This document shows, in pieces, positions 17,908-27,295 of a DNA stretch of 64,000 nt (position 1 is the first letter of the stretch; each line of letters starts with the position of its first letter). The stretch is taken from NCBI GenBank assembly GCA_030066975.1, contig JASJAO010000004.1:372001-436000 (forward strand), read 5' to 3'. A program made the position numbers and the translations under genes. Below the pieces are notes generated by a model that saw only the letters and a program-made list of their open reading frames with translations, made no database searches and had not been told where the DNA came from. The stretch comes from Henriciella sp. GTDB lineage: Bacteria; Pseudomonadota; Alphaproteobacteria; Caulobacterales; Hyphomonadaceae.

Positions 17908-20685
17908 CTACCACTGTTTCTTAAGGCGCACGCCAAACTGACGTGGCTCAAGCAGGAACGTGTTTGTGAACAGGCCGGACGAGGCGTCAGTCAGATACTG
18001 GTTGGTGATCTGATCGTCTTCCAGCAGGTTCTTCACATAGAATTCCAGCTCCAGTTGGCTGGTGTCATTGGTGAACTGGATCGCAGCATTGGCGTTCTGG
18101 AAGGCGTCAATGCGATCGGCTTCCAGGTTGAAAATCCGCGAATACACTTCGCCGCGGTGATAGAAGTCACCCCGGATCGACATGTCCCATGCATCGTTCA
18201 AGGCAAAGGCGTATTCAGCACCAATCGAGATTGTCACATTCGGCGCGAGTGGCAGCTCGTTTCCAGACACGTCGACCGGAATACCCTCTTGAGCCCCGAA
18301 AGGGTTCTCAGCCGGATCACTCAGGTCAACCGAGCCATCGCCATTGGCATCAATACCGCAGGATGCGAGTGAGTTGGCTGTCCCAACAATCGCGGCAGCT
18401 GTTGCTGCTGGAATGATACAGTTCTGTGTGGTTCCAAGATCCTTGGCTACGACCCAATTCGGATCACCACCCGTCTGGTCATACGTGTCCAGAAGTGGGT
18501 CCTGATCGGCCAGTTCTGAATCCAGCAGACCCAGCGTTGAATCGATGCGGAAATTGTCGGTGACCTGATAGTAGAACTCCGCTTCGAAACCGAGCACGGT
18601 CGCGTCCACGTTCTGGTTGACCGAGGTCCGGTTCACGATCGACGAAATCTGATAGCCTTCATAGTCGTAATAGAAAGCTGCCAGGTTCATAACACCGGCA
18701 CCGCCGAACAAGGTGCTCTTGGAGCCAACCTCGAAGGCGTTAATGAATTCAGGATCGAATGTATTGCTGACTTCAGACAGACCAGCCGATTGCGGCGGGT
18801 TGATGCCTCCGCCTTTATAGCCGCGAGAGATGTTCGCATACAGAAGGCTGTCATCCGTGAATGCGAAGGCGCCCGCCTGATAGTCAAATCCAAAGCGGCC
18901 AGTCACTTCCTCAAAGTCGGCTTCCTGCGCCGGACCGGCTTGGTAGAAGCCATTCTGCGTGCCGACTGGATCGTTGAAAGCACCGCCCGGGCCAGGTGCT
19001 TCGAGCAACAGACTAGGCGTATCTTCCTGACGCTTCTGGTCATTGGTGTAGCGCAGGCCAAGGGTCCATTGAAGGTTCTCAGTGGCGTCCCAATAGGCTT
19101 CCCCAAACACGCCAAGCGCGTCCAGTTTGTATGGGCTGCGACTCAGGAAGTATGTGCGATCCGATGGTAGTCCGGTTGCAACGCCCAACGCTTCCGCCGT
19201 GTTGAAGAATACGAAATAGTTGGTTTCGCCAATCGTATCGAGTTTCAAGGCACCCAATGTAAAGTTGAAGTCACCATCAAAGTCGGACTGAACGCGCGCT
19301 TCGAGCGATGTCGTCTCATAATCAGAGTTTGAGAGATCCGTCGCCAACAGCGTATCTGCCGGGGTCCGCAACCTACTGTCCACCGGCGTTGGCGAGGCCC
19401 CGAACGCTTCCAGTCCTGGCCAATCTCCGTCACCGTCACCGTCAAGGTCTGGCGTTAGAGCCGTCACTTCAAATGCCGTGGTGCCGATGCCTTTGTTGTA
19501 GTCATCGGTGAACTCGCGGAAATTCTCATTATAGCTGGCGAGGAAGGTAAAGGTCAGGTCATTATCGAACTCGTACTGGAACTCCGCCTGCACTGTCGTC
19601 GATTCGGCCTCGAAGGTCGGGAGGATGTTGGTCTCAAATTCTCTGAGATTGGTTGAGGTTGTCGCCCCAGCATTGCTGTCTGTCCCGAAGGCAGGATAGA
19701 GGCCAAGGCTCGCGGCCAGAACGCCGCCCAGCGTACCTGATGTGTCCACCGTTCCAAAGCCTGGTGAGACCTGTACCGGATTGCCACTTGAGTCGAGGGC
19801 ATAGCCAAGCCCATCGACTTCATAAGGCACACACCCCTGATTGTATGGGAAAGGCCGCGTATCTTTCGTACAGAGCTGTTTGGTGGAACGTGTCCGGGTG
19901 GAGTCTTCCTCATAACGCTCTGCCATGATCCAGAATGAGGCTTTTTCCGTCAGCTCACCCGCAAGTGTCCCGCGAATGGCCCAGAGATCACGCCCGTCGA
20001 CGTCTTCCTTGCTGCCATCGGGCAGAATTGCGTCTGAGTACCCGTCGCGCTTGAGATAGGTTCCCGCGATACGGGCCGCGAAGTTGGTGCCAAGCGGTAC
20101 ATTGATATGGCCGTTGAGTTTCTGATTATTGTACTCGCCATAGCTGCCTTCAAGGCTGGCATTGAACTCTTCCAGATCCGGCTTGCGCGTGATCGCGTTG
20201 ACCACACCGCCGGTCGCGTTGCGACCATACAGTGTCCCTTGCGGACCACGCAGAACCTCGATCCGCTCGACATCGTAAAACTCTGTTTCCAGCAACGTGG
20301 ATCCAGAGGACGAGACGCCGTTCGTGTGGGTTCCCACCGCGGCGTCAGAGGACGCACCGACAGCCGCGTTGATGATACCGCGAATGCTGATGCCGCCAGC
20401 TGAGAAGTTACCCTGGGTTGATCCAAAGTTCGGAATATTGAACTGCAGGTCAGACCCGGTCTCAATGTTCAGACGCTCCAACGCATCGGGATCAAACGCT
20501 GACACCGCGATCGGAACATCCTGAATGCTTTCCTGCTTCTTCTGCGTGGTGACCAGAACCTTGCTCAAGGTTCGACGCTCTGCCTCCGGGTCCTCCTGCG
20601 CAACCGCGGCGGGACCTGCGCTGGACAAGGCAAGTGCAGAGGCACCTGCCAACAAGGCAAAATTCGACTGTCTGGTGACTTTCAT
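17908..20685 (-). CDS. TonB-dependent receptor 2
   Basis: A 925-residue outer-membrane receptor with a strong GGAGG ribosome site and a signal peptide (MKVTRQSNFALL to AVA-Q). The TonB-box/plug start reads VLVTTQKKQESIQDVPIAV. The plug carries VERIEVLRGPQGTLYGRNATGG, and the barrel ends in RLKKQW with a terminal aromatic. It belongs to the large Caulobacter/sphingomonad type with unknown, often carbohydrate or aromatic, ligands. An Asp-rich loop near DPDLDGDGDGDWP-like sequence (about residues 412-425) could bind calcium. It is divergent from queC across 232 bp. Confidence 0.9.
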   Translation of the reverse strand: MKVTRQSNFALLAGASALALSSAGPAAVAQEDPEAERRTLSKVLVTTQKKQESIQDVPIAVSAFDPDALERLNIETGSDLQFNIPNFGSTQGNFSAGGISIRGIINAAVGASSDAAVGTHTNGVSSSGSTLLETEFYDVERIEVLRGPQGTLYGRNATGGVVNAITRKPDLEEFNASLEGSYGEYNNQKLNGHINVPLGTNFAARIAGTYLKRDGYSDAILPDGSKEDVDGRDLWAIRGTLAGELTEKASFWIMAERYEEDSTRTRSTKQLCTKDTRPFPYNQGCVPYEVDGLGYALDSSGNPVQVSPGFGTVDTSGTLGGVLAASLGLYPAFGTDSNAGATTSTNLREFETNILPTFEAESTTVQAEFQYEFDNDLTFTFLASYNENFREFTDDYNKGIGTTAFEVTALTPDLDGDGDGDWPGLEAFGASPTPVDSRLRTPADTLLATDLSNSDYETTSLEARVQSDFDGDFNFTLGALKLDTIGETNYFVFFNTAEALGVATGLPSDRTYFLSRSPYKLDALGVFGEAYWDATENLQWTLGLRYTNDQKRQEDTPSLLLEAPGPGGAFNDPVGTQNGFYQAGPAQEADFEEVTGRFGFDYQAGAFAFTDDSLLYANISRGYKGGGINPPQSAGLSEVSNTFDPEFINAFEVGSKSTLFGGAGVMNLAAFYYDYEGYQISSIVNRTSVNQNVDATVLGFEAEFYYQVTDNFRIDSTLGLLDSELADQDPLLDTYDQTGGDPNWVVAKDLGTTQNCIIPAATAAAIVGTANSLASCGIDANGDGSVDLSDPAENPFGAQEGIPVDVSGNELPLAPNVTISIGAEYAFALNDAWDMSIRGDFYHRGEVYSRIFNLEADRIDAFQNANAAIQFTNDTSQLELEFYVKNLLEDDQITNQYLTDASSGLFTNTFLLEPRQFGVRLKKQW

Positions 20686-20805
20686 ATGCTAACTCCTCCC
20701 ATTGTGCCTGAATGTTTGGCACAAATGACTTTTGCGTTTCCTCACGAGCCCCCCATATTGCTTGGGAGTGCTTCACTTTGCATGACAGGCATGGTTCGGG
20801 GGTTT

Positions 20806-20818
20806 GTCAATGATTGAC
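20806..20818. promoter_or_regulatory. Perfect palindrome between TonB receptor 2 and queC
   Basis: GTCAATGATTGAC has 6-bp arms around one base and lies in the divergent promoter region. It is a possible operator for either side; the regulator is unknown. Confidence 0.3.
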
Positions 20819-20886
20819 GCTGCGGCCATCTAATTGGCTGACAAAACTGTGCGGTTTTTGAGACACTCGAAGTAGGCGAAGAAACG

Positions 20887-20906
20887 GCTCAGTAAGAAGC
20901 CTTACT
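20887..20906 (+). promoter_or_regulatory. Overlapping hairpins in the queC leader
   Basis: AGTAAG (20891-20896) pairs with CTTACT (20901-20906). A competing pair, GGCT/AGCC (20887-20901), uses some of the same bases. Both lie directly before the AAGGGTAGG ribosome site. The layout allows two alternative folds. It does not match the preQ1-I consensus as I know it. Confidence 0.3.
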
Positions 20907-20917
20907 AAGGGTAGGTT

Positions 20918-21625
20918 ATGACACAGAAATCAGCGCTAGTTCTGTTCTCTGGTGGACAGGATTCGACGATATGTCTCGCCTATGCCCTGCGTAAATTCGA
21001 TCGGGTTGAAACGATCGGGTTCTACTATGGGCAACGCCATGATGTCGAAATGCAATGCCGTGAGACTGTGCGCGACGCGATTCGCCGCGAGTTTCCTGAA
21101 TGGGGGAACAAGCTGGCTGAGGATCATGTCTGTGACCTGAGCGTGCTCGGCGACATCAGTGAAACCAGCCTGACCCGCGACCGGCCAATCGAAACCGAAG
21201 TCGGCGGCCTGCCATCTACGTTTGTGCCAGGGCGCAATCTGATGTTCATCACGCTGGCCGCGGCCGTCGCCTGGCGGCGCGGGATCGCCACATTGATCGG
21301 CGGCATGTGCGAGACCGACTATTCCGGCTATCCAGATTGTCGCCGCTCGACCCTTGATGCGCAGGAACTGACCTTGCGCCGGGGTATGGACTTTCCGTTC
21401 GTGATCGACACACCCCTGATGTGGCTCGACAAAGCCGAAACCTGGGACTTCGCCCAGGAGCTTGGCGGGACCAAACTGGTCAATCTGGTCGTCGAAGAGA
21501 CCCATACTTGTTATAAGGGTGACAGAAGTCATCGCCACGAATGGGGCTATGGGTGCGGCACATGTCCGGCATGTGAGTTGCGCGCCAAAGGTTACCAGAC
21601 CTGGCGGCAACAGGTGCCTGCTTGA
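20918..21625 (+). CDS. queC: 7-cyano-7-deazaguanine synthase QueC
   Basis: A 235-residue ATP-dependent enzyme that converts 7-carboxy-7-deazaguanine to preQ0 in queuosine synthesis. The PP-loop [10 protein letters not shown] lies near the N-terminus, and the zinc site is at the C-terminal [14 protein letters not shown] together with the upstream THTCYKGD. Length is normal. It is the first gene of queC-queE-queD; its TGA overlaps the TTG start of queE. Confidence 0.95.
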   Translation: MTQKSALVLFSGGQDSTICLAYALRKFDRVETIGFYYGQRHDVEMQCRETVRDAIRREFPEWGNKLAEDHVCDLSVLGDISETSLTRDRPIETEVGGLPSTFVPGRNLMFITLAAAVAWRRGIATLIGGMCETDYSGYPDCRRSTLDAQELTLRRGMDFPFVIDTPLMWLDKAETWDFAQELGGTKLVNLVVEETHTCYKGDRSHRHEWGYGCGTCPACELRAKGYQTWRQQVPA

Positions 21626-22272
21626 GAACATATAGTGTAAAAGAGACTTATGTGACCCTCCAGGGCGAGGGCGCGCAAACCGGACGTGCTGCGGTGTTTC
21701 TGCGTTTTGCCGGTTGCAATCTATGGTCCGGGCTGGAGCGTGACCGGGCAAGCGCGATCTGCAAGTTCTGCGACACAGACTTTGTCGGTACTGACGGCAA
21801 GAATGGCGGCAAGTTTGAGGGGCCGGAAGCCCTCGCCAAACACGTGCACAAGGTCTGGACGCAGGCAGGCGGTGAAGGCGGCGACCCATATGTTATCTGC
21901 ACCGGCGGTGAACCCTTGCTGCAGCTTGATCCCCCGGCAATTGCCGCTCTGAAACGCTATGGGTTTGAGATCGGTGTGGAGACCAATGGCACGCTCACCG
22001 CGCCGGATGGCATCGACTGGATTTGTGTCAGCCCGAAAGCCAATGCCGCCTTAAAACAGCGCAGCGGACAGGAATTGAAGCTGGTTTTCCCTCAGGACGA
22101 GCCGGAAGCGCAGCCCTCTTGCTTTGAAAGCTTGCAGTTCGAGCACTTTTTCCTGCAGCCTAAAGATGATACCGGGCAGGCCGAAAACATCGCCGCAGCT
22201 GCGGCCTATTGTATGAAGAACCCAAAATGGCGACTGAGCTTACAGACACACAAACTGATCGGTCTTCCCTGA
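21622..22272 (+). CDS. queE: 7-carboxy-7-deazaguanine synthase QueE
   Basis: A 216-residue radical-SAM enzyme that turns 6-carboxytetrahydropterin into 7-carboxy-7-deazaguanine. It begins with TTG in a TTGA overlap with queC. The cluster motif is the expanded CX14CX2C form (Cys32, Cys47, Cys50) known from the Burkholderia multivorans enzyme rather than the ordinary CX3CX2[22 protein letters not shown] and ETNGT are the substrate and SAM-binding blocks. The 3' end overlaps the likely queD start by about 46 bp. Confidence 0.93.
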   Translation: MRTYSVKETYVTLQGEGAQTGRAAVFLRFAGCNLWSGLERDRASAICKFCDTDFVGTDGKNGGKFEGPEALAKHVHKVWTQAGGEGGDPYVICTGGEPLLQLDPPAIAALKRYGFEIGVETNGTLTAPDGIDWICVSPKANAALKQRSGQELKLVFPQDEPEAQPSCFESLQFEHFFLQPKDDTGQAENIAAAAAYCMKNPKWRLSLQTHKLIGLP

Positions 22273-22652
22273 GCGTTGAGGGACAGGTGTTCGAAATCAC
22301 CAAATCGGTGACGTTTGAAGCGGCGCACTTTATGGGGGGGAAGCCGGTTGGGCATCCCTACCGCAATCTGCACGGACACTCGTTTAGGTTGTCCGCCACC
22401 GTCGCTGGAACCGTCAAGCCTCGGGAAGAGTGGGTGCAGGACTTTTCCGATCTGACGGAGATTTTGCAGGCGACTGCTAACAAGCTGGACCATTGTCTCC
22501 TGAACGAAATTGAAGGCCTCGACGTGCCGACGCTCGAGCGAATCTGTCTCTGGGCGGCGAATGATCTCAAGCCGTCTTTGCCTCGGCTGAAATCCGTCAG
22601 CCTTGAACGACCAAGCCTGAATGAAGTGTGCCGACTGGTTGTTGCGGACTAA
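22227..22652 (+). CDS. queD: 6-carboxytetrahydropterin synthase QueD (variant without the usual Cys)
   Basis: A 141-residue member of the 6-pyruvoyltetrahydropterin synthase family; it makes 6-carboxytetrahydropterin from dihydroneopterin triphosphate. Zinc ligands are His34, His49 and His51 (AAH...LHGH). The Asp-His pair is Asp88-His89. The Cys that sits four residues before HGH in E. coli QueD is Tyr45 here (PYRNLHGH). The start is uncertain: ATG 22227 lies inside queE, while a GTG at 22287 after GAGGGACAG would give a shorter protein starting at VFEITKS, which is closer to typical family N-termini. Context in queC-queE-queD supports the role. Confidence 0.85.
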   Translation: MATELTDTQTDRSSLSVEGQVFEITKSVTFEAAHFMGGKPVGHPYRNLHGHSFRLSATVAGTVKPREEWVQDFSDLTEILQATANKLDHCLLNEIEGLDVPTLERICLWAANDLKPSLPRLKSVSLERPSLNEVCRLVVAD

Positions 22653-22740
22653 GCCTGGATCGTTCTGCCAGCCAGCTGCCTCAGCCTTGACCACCTGACC
22701 CCGATATCTGTGTCAAATCCATCACGGCGCAGCTTCTTTT

Positions 22741-22764
22741 GAAAATGATTATGAGAATGAGTTG
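22741..22764 (+). promoter_or_regulatory. Fur-like box upstream of the siderophore receptor
   Basis: GAAAAT-GATTAT-GAGAAT-GAGTTG are four consecutive hexamers close to the Fur repeat (GATAAT type), about 55-80 bp before the receptor start. This fits iron-dependent repression. Confidence 0.6.
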
Positions 22765-22819
22765 CAATTATGGACTCGCTCGCTATACGTGCGGCCGATT
22801 GTAGATGAGAAAGATTATC

Positions 22820-24958
22820 ATGTTCAAACGCAAAGTGTTGTCTGGCGCCTGCCTGCTCGCCATCGCCGCAACGGTCTCGACCCCAGTCGGTTTCGCCGAC
22901 TCCGCTCAGAATGTCGCGACCGACGCTACGGCGGTTCAGGAAACGGTCGTCGTGGTCGGACAGTATCTTTATGCTGATCAGGTCAACGCGCTGAAAACGC
23001 CAACGCCGATCATTGATGTGCCGCAGAGCCTCTCCATCGTGACCGCGGACCAGATCACGCAGCAAGGCTTTACCAGCATCGGTGATATCATCAATTACAC
23101 CCCCGGTGTCAGCATGTCTCAGGGGGAAGGCCACCGCGATGCCGTGGTCTTCCGGGGCGTGCGTTCGACCGCCGACTTCTTCATCGATGGGGTCCGTGAT
23201 GATGTTCAATATTATCGTCCACTGTACAATCTCGAACAGGTCGAGATTCTGCGCGGGCCCAACGCACTTCTGTTTGGCCGCGGCGGCACAGGCGGCATCC
23301 TCAACCGCGTAACCAAGAAGGCTGCGATCGGCGAGCAATTCACCGGGTATCAGGCCGGCATTGATACATTCGGCGCGTACGACCTCCAGGTCGACAGCAA
23401 TTTCGACGTCAATGACCAGACCGCCGTGCGTGTGAATGCCATGTATGAGAGCCTCGATAATCACCGCGACTTCTATGATGGCGAGCGCTTCGGGATCAAT
23501 CCAACCGCCAAGATCGCGTTCAGTCCGACCACCGTGCTGGATCTCTCCTATGAATATGTCGACCACGAGCGTTTTATCGATCGCGGCATTCCAACCGGTG
23601 CAGACGGCGAGCCGGTCGAAGAATTTGAAGATATCGTGTTCGGGGACCCGGAGCGGAATATCAACCGGCTCGAGGCGCACCTTTTGCGCGCCATGCTGCA
23701 ACATCAGTTCTCAGACAATCTGAAAGGCCGTTTCAGCGCTTTCTATGGCGACTATGACAAGTTCTATCAGAACTTTTACGCCTCAAGCTTTGATCCTGCG
23801 ACGAACATTGTCGGCATAGATGGCTATGTCGACACCACTCAGCGCCAGAATTTCAATCTGTCTGCCGACCTGATTGGCGAGTTCGAAACCGGCCGGATCG
23901 GCCATACGATTGTTGCCGGGGTGGAGTACATCGATACAACCAATGACAATGACCGGTTCAACCCGGTCTGGACGGGCTCGAATGATGATGTCGAGTTCTT
24001 CGATGTTACTGAGCCTCTGAACCTCAGCAATGGCGCTGGCATAAATGCCAATGGCGAGGCCACGTCGATGACGTTCTCGGATCTGAACGATGACACCGCG
24101 GCCACGGTTGAAGTCTTCTCCGCCTACGTTCAGGACGAGATCGAGGTCTCTGAGCATCTCGATCTGATTGTCGGGTTGCGTTTTGACAGCTTCGATATCG
24201 AAGTGGACAATCTCGATCCCAGCAATCTGGAAACTCGCAGCCGCCTCGATGAGGAGGTCTCGCCGCGTCTGGGCCTTGTCTACAAACCGCAGGAAAACAT
24301 TTCGCTCTATGCCAGCTATAGTGAAAGTTTCCTGCCGCGCTCCGGAGAGCAGTTTGCCAACATCAATGGCGACGCCGATGCGCTCGAACCCGACGAGTTT
24401 ACCAATCTCGAAGCTGGCCTGAAATGGGATCTGCAGCCTGGGCTCAGCCTGACAGCGGCCGTGTTCGAGATCGAGCAAAGCTCACCGCAGGTGGCCGACG
24501 ATGATCCGGAAACCCTCGATGTCATCGATTCAGAGACCACCGGGTTTGAAATTCAACTGCAGGGACAGGTCACCGACCGCTGGTTCGTGTCGACCGGCTA
24601 CAGCTATCTTGACGGCGAGCAGGTTGATCGCTCCGGTCCGACCGGTTTGCGCCCGCGCGAACTGCCGGAGAACATGTTCTCACTCTGGAACACCTATCAG
24701 GTCACCGATCAGTTCGGCCTTGGCCTCGGCGTGACGTATCAGGATGAGAGCTTCATCAACAATGCGAATACCGCGGTGCTGCCCAGCTATACCCGCGTTG
24801 ACGCCGCCGCCTTCTATGACGTGTCGGACCGGGTCCGGCTCCAGCTCAATGTCGAAAACGTCACCGATGAGCTTTACTTCCCTGACGCGCATAGCACCCA
24901 TCAGGCCACAGTCGGCGCGCCCCTGAATGCCCGTCTCACAGTCAGCGGTCGGTTCTAG
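22820..24958 (+). CDS. TonB-dependent siderophore receptor (catecholate/Fiu-like)
   Basis: A 712-residue outer-membrane receptor for ferric siderophores. The ATG at 22820 was chosen because GAGAAAG lies upstream; an in-frame ATG at 22805 adds 5 residues. The signal peptide ends near GFA-D. The siderophore-receptor plug features are clear: TPIIDVPQSLSIVTADQI, GDIINYTPGVS, FRGVRSTADFFIDGVRDD and VEILRGPNALLFGRGGTGG. The C-terminus is ARLTVSGRF with terminal Phe. The Fur-like box upstream suggests induction under iron limitation. No siderophore synthesis or ABC genes lie nearby. A terminator follows. Confidence 0.93.
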   Translation: MFKRKVLSGACLLAIAATVSTPVGFADSAQNVATDATAVQETVVVVGQYLYADQVNALKTPTPIIDVPQSLSIVTADQITQQGFTSIGDIINYTPGVSMSQGEGHRDAVVFRGVRSTADFFIDGVRDDVQYYRPLYNLEQVEILRGPNALLFGRGGTGGILNRVTKKAAIGEQFTGYQAGIDTFGAYDLQVDSNFDVNDQTAVRVNAMYESLDNHRDFYDGERFGINPTAKIAFSPTTVLDLSYEYVDHERFIDRGIPTGADGEPVEEFEDIVFGDPERNINRLEAHLLRAMLQHQFSDNLKGRFSAFYGDYDKFYQNFYASSFDPATNIVGIDGYVDTTQRQNFNLSADLIGEFETGRIGHTIVAGVEYIDTTNDNDRFNPVWTGSNDDVEFFDVTEPLNLSNGAGINANGEATSMTFSDLNDDTAATVEVFSAYVQDEIEVSEHLDLIVGLRFDSFDIEVDNLDPSNLETRSRLDEEVSPRLGLVYKPQENISLYASYSESFLPRSGEQFANINGDADALEPDEFTNLEAGLKWDLQPGLSLTAAVFEIEQSSPQVADDDPETLDVIDSETTGFEIQLQGQVTDRWFVSTGYSYLDGEQVDRSGPTGLRPRELPENMFSLWNTYQVTDQFGLGLGVTYQDESFINNANTAVLPSYTRVDAAAFYDVSDRVRLQLNVENVTDELYFPDAHSTHQATVGAPLNARLTVSGRF

Positions 24959-24969
24959 AACGAGTCGGA

Positions 24970-25003
24970 AAGGGGGGCTTTGCGGAGTCGCAAGCCCCTC
25001 TTC
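24970..25003 (+). terminator. Intrinsic terminator after the siderophore receptor
   Basis: GGGGCTTTGCG pairs with CGCAAGCCCC (one bulge), followed by TCTTC. The T-run is short. Confidence 0.65.
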
Positions 25004-25066
25004 AATCACCCCGCAAAATGCAATCATTTGATCCAATTGATCAGCTGAAGACTAGAGCCCTGCCAA

Positions 25067-25399
25067 TCAGGGTACTACTTTCAGAGTGGTAATTTCCTCG
25101 AACTCGAGGTGCGGCCCGTTTGCATAGAAACGACCCTTCACATAAACGCGGTCACCATTTTCGATCTCTGGGTAGAGCGACAACGCAACTCCGCCCCTCG
25201 CTCCACTTGGAAACTGGATGTACTGAACCGCAAAGTCAGACGACACGAACGCTATACCGTAGCTCTCGCACCAGCCTTGATTTCGTTTTTCAAGCACGAG
25301 TTCGTTGCAATCGGTTGGAATTGAGCGGGAATGATACAAATCACAGCTCGTTAGCATGAGGAATATTGAAGTAAGTGCACCTGATAGCAAAAGCTTCAA
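25067..25399 (-). CDS. Small lipoprotein, function unknown
   Basis: A 110-residue protein with a TTG start (GGAG site 9 bp upstream) and a signal peptide with lipobox LTSC (Cys19). The mature part contains an OB-like run of strands (ENGDRVYVKGRFYANGPHLEFEE), as in small nucleic-acid-like OB lipoproteins, but I do not recognise a family. Base composition is somewhat A+T-richer than neighbouring genes. It appears monocistronic. Confidence 0.6.
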   Translation of the reverse strand: MKLLLSGALTSIFLMLTSCDLYHSRSIPTDCNELVLEKRNQGWCESYGIAFVSSDFAVQYIQFPSGARGGVALSLYPEIENGDRVYVKGRFYANGPHLEFEEITTLKVVP

Positions 25400-25590
25400 A
25401 GCGGTCTCCTCAATCTGGCGTCACGCCAACTCTTTAAGCGTTCGGATTTGTATCGCAAATTGACGTTGTACAACCAGTCAAAGACGGCTGAATGCTGGCG
25501 GATTTAAGTGAATTTCTGACCGTGTTGCGATCGTTTGTCTACGACCGCGCCCCGGTCCACTCCGACTGCACCTCTCGCGATAGGAAGAAC

Positions 25591-26499
25591 TTACTCCCGC
25601 GCCTTCTTAACCGCCTCCGCAAGGCTTGCCTTGGCGCTGCCGGGTTTGAGGGGTTGGGGCTGGTTGGCGCTTGGGGCCCAGCCTGACAGCCAGATGATCT
25701 CGAATGTCGCACGCACACGCCCATCCGGGTCGCTGAACTGGTCGTGATAGATCTCGCTCATACGCCCCAGCAATCTTCGGCTGAGCGGGCGCCGCGCAAT
25801 CCCGTCTGCCGGTTTCACAAAAGCCGCCTGTTCGCCCATACCGCGCAAATCCTGCAACAGTTTGAGTGGACTGTCATAACGCACGGTGACCCGCTCGATG
25901 TCGGCTACAGGCAGAGCAAACTGGGTGCGCTGCAGCAGCCCCGCAACATCCTGCAGGCCCGGCATCGGCGAGACACGCGGGCTCGCGCCGCCGAACAAAT
26001 CGCTCTCGGCGGCCAGAAAAGATGTGCGCAATTCGGTGAGGGTCGCGCCTCCAAACAGACAGCCCAGGAACAGGCCATCGGGTTTCAGGACCTGCCGGAT
26101 CTGAACCATGGCCCCGGGCAAATCATTCAGCCAGTGCATCGATAACAGACTGGTCACCAGATCAAACATGCCAGGTTGAAAGGGCAGGTTTTCTTCGTCT
26201 CCATTAACGATGGAAATACCCGTGCTTCTTGCGGTGGCCGCCATTTTTTCAGACCGTTCCAGTGCGGCGACAAACCCGATCTGAGGGCTCTCACTCAACG
26301 CCATCGCAGAAGTCCCACAATGACTGCCGAGATCTAGTGCAAGTGGAAAATCGCGCGATACATCTTCCAGTCTATCCAATAATTGAGTCGACTCTCGGCG
26401 AATAAAGAAGTCATATGTAGAAAAAGAACGAGAAGCCCGGTCGCGATTGCGCGCAACACGGGCCCGATCAAACAGAGTGTGAGGAGCTTTCGGCGTCAT
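25591..26499 (-). CDS. SAM-dependent methyltransferase-fold protein (NDUFAF5/BioC-like)
   Basis: A 302-residue class I methyltransferase-fold protein. The SAM loop is ALDLGSHCGTS (near residue 57), with LPFQPGMFDLVTSLLSMHWLNDLPG as the later motif. It resembles the alphaproteobacterial relatives of mitochondrial NDUFAF5, an arginine hydroxylase for complex I, and also BioC-type enzymes; which reaction applies is unknown. It is commonly found beside comF in alphaproteobacteria, as here. Its ATG and the divergent comF ATG share the same CATG, and it lacks an obvious ribosome site. Confidence 0.8.
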   Translation of the reverse strand: MTPKAPHTLFDRARVARNRDRASRSFSTYDFFIRRESTQLLDRLEDVSRDFPLALDLGSHCGTSAMALSESPQIGFVAALERSEKMAATARSTGISIVNGDEENLPFQPGMFDLVTSLLSMHWLNDLPGAMVQIRQVLKPDGLFLGCLFGGATLTELRTSFLAAESDLFGGASPRVSPMPGLQDVAGLLQRTQFALPVADIERVTVRYDSPLKLLQDLRGMGEQAAFVKPADGIARRPLSRRLLGRMSEIYHDQFSDPDGRVRATFEIIWLSGWAPSANQPQPLKPGSAKASLAEAVKKARE

Positions 26500-27268
26500 G
26501 GGTGTGGATATGCACTGGGCGGCGCGATCGGCAAAGGTGGGAATACGGTCGATCGTGGATTTTGTCTGGCCAAGCCGGTCAATTGTCTCTGGTGAGAGGC
26601 ATGGCGGTACCGGAGCCGTACCCGCGCATGAATTTGCCAATCTTCAGTTTCTCATCGGCTCAGGCTGCCGCATGTGTGCCGTGCCGATGGAGGTTGATCT
26701 CGGGGAGGCCAATCTCTGCGGTGCTTGCGCTGCACACCCCAAGGCCTGGGATCAGGGCCGAGCCGCGATCGCCTATGATGATGTCTCGCGCCAGATCATA
26801 CTTGATCTCAAACATGCCGGGCGCCGGGACGGGCTGGCCACGATGACCAATTGGATGGCGATGGCCGGACAAGACATTCTCCAGCAGACTGATTGGCTGG
26901 TGCCTGTTCCGCTTCACTATCAGCGCCTCGCCAAACGCGGGTTCAACCAATCGGTCTGGCTCGCTCAAGGGGTGGCCAGACAGTCCCACAATCTCGTTCT
27001 GGTCGATGCCTTGAAGCGCACGCGCGCCACCCCCAGCCAGGGCGGCCTGACCGCCAAACAGCGGCGCGACAATGTCAAAGGCGCGTTTTCTGTCCGGCCA
27101 AGCCGCGCCGCGCGCCTCAACGGCGCGACAGTCACCTTGGTCGATGATGTCTACACGACCGGATCGACGCTTTCTGCCTGCGCCAAGGCGCTAAAACAGG
27201 CAGGGGCAGCCTCTGTAAACATTCTGGTGCTTGCACGCGTTGTCAGGGAAGCTGACATCACCATATAA
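26498..27268 (+). CDS. comF: ComF family phosphoribosyltransferase-like protein
   Basis: A 256-residue protein of the ComF/GntX family, linked to DNA uptake in competent bacteria, though its molecular role is unclear in most. An N-terminal zinc finger (CRMC...CGAC) precedes the phosphoribosyltransferase fold with PVPLHYQRLAKRGFNQS and the PRPP loop VTLVDDVYTTGSTLSAC. ATG 26498 has GAGGAG upstream and overlaps the divergent methyltransferase start. It leads into grxC with a 27-bp gap. Confidence 0.88.
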   Translation: MGVDMHWAARSAKVGIRSIVDFVWPSRSIVSGERHGGTGAVPAHEFANLQFLIGSGCRMCAVPMEVDLGEANLCGACAAHPKAWDQGRAAIAYDDVSRQIILDLKHAGRRDGLATMTNWMAMAGQDILQQTDWLVPVPLHYQRLAKRGFNQSVWLAQGVARQSHNLVLVDALKRTRATPSQGGLTAKQRRDNVKGAFSVRPSRAARLNGATVTLVDDVYTTGSTLSACAKALKQAGAASVNILVLARVVREADITI

Positions 27269-27295
27269 CAGGCGACCCACAAAGAAGGATCGCCT

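Noticed and set aside
17774-20685. TonB receptor 2 and the PQQ sugar dehydrogenase as one sugar-uptake operon
   Set aside because: They are on the same strand but separated by a strong intrinsic terminator at 17833-17864, so a shared transcript is unlikely.
20840-20917. preQ1-I riboswitch upstream of queC
   Set aside because: The hairpin plus A-rich tail consensus is not present; only alternative short hairpins are seen.
22649-23704. Long open frame on the minus strand covering the siderophore receptor start
   Set aside because: It is antisense to a clear TonB receptor, its translation lacks family features, and it would cover the Fur-like box.
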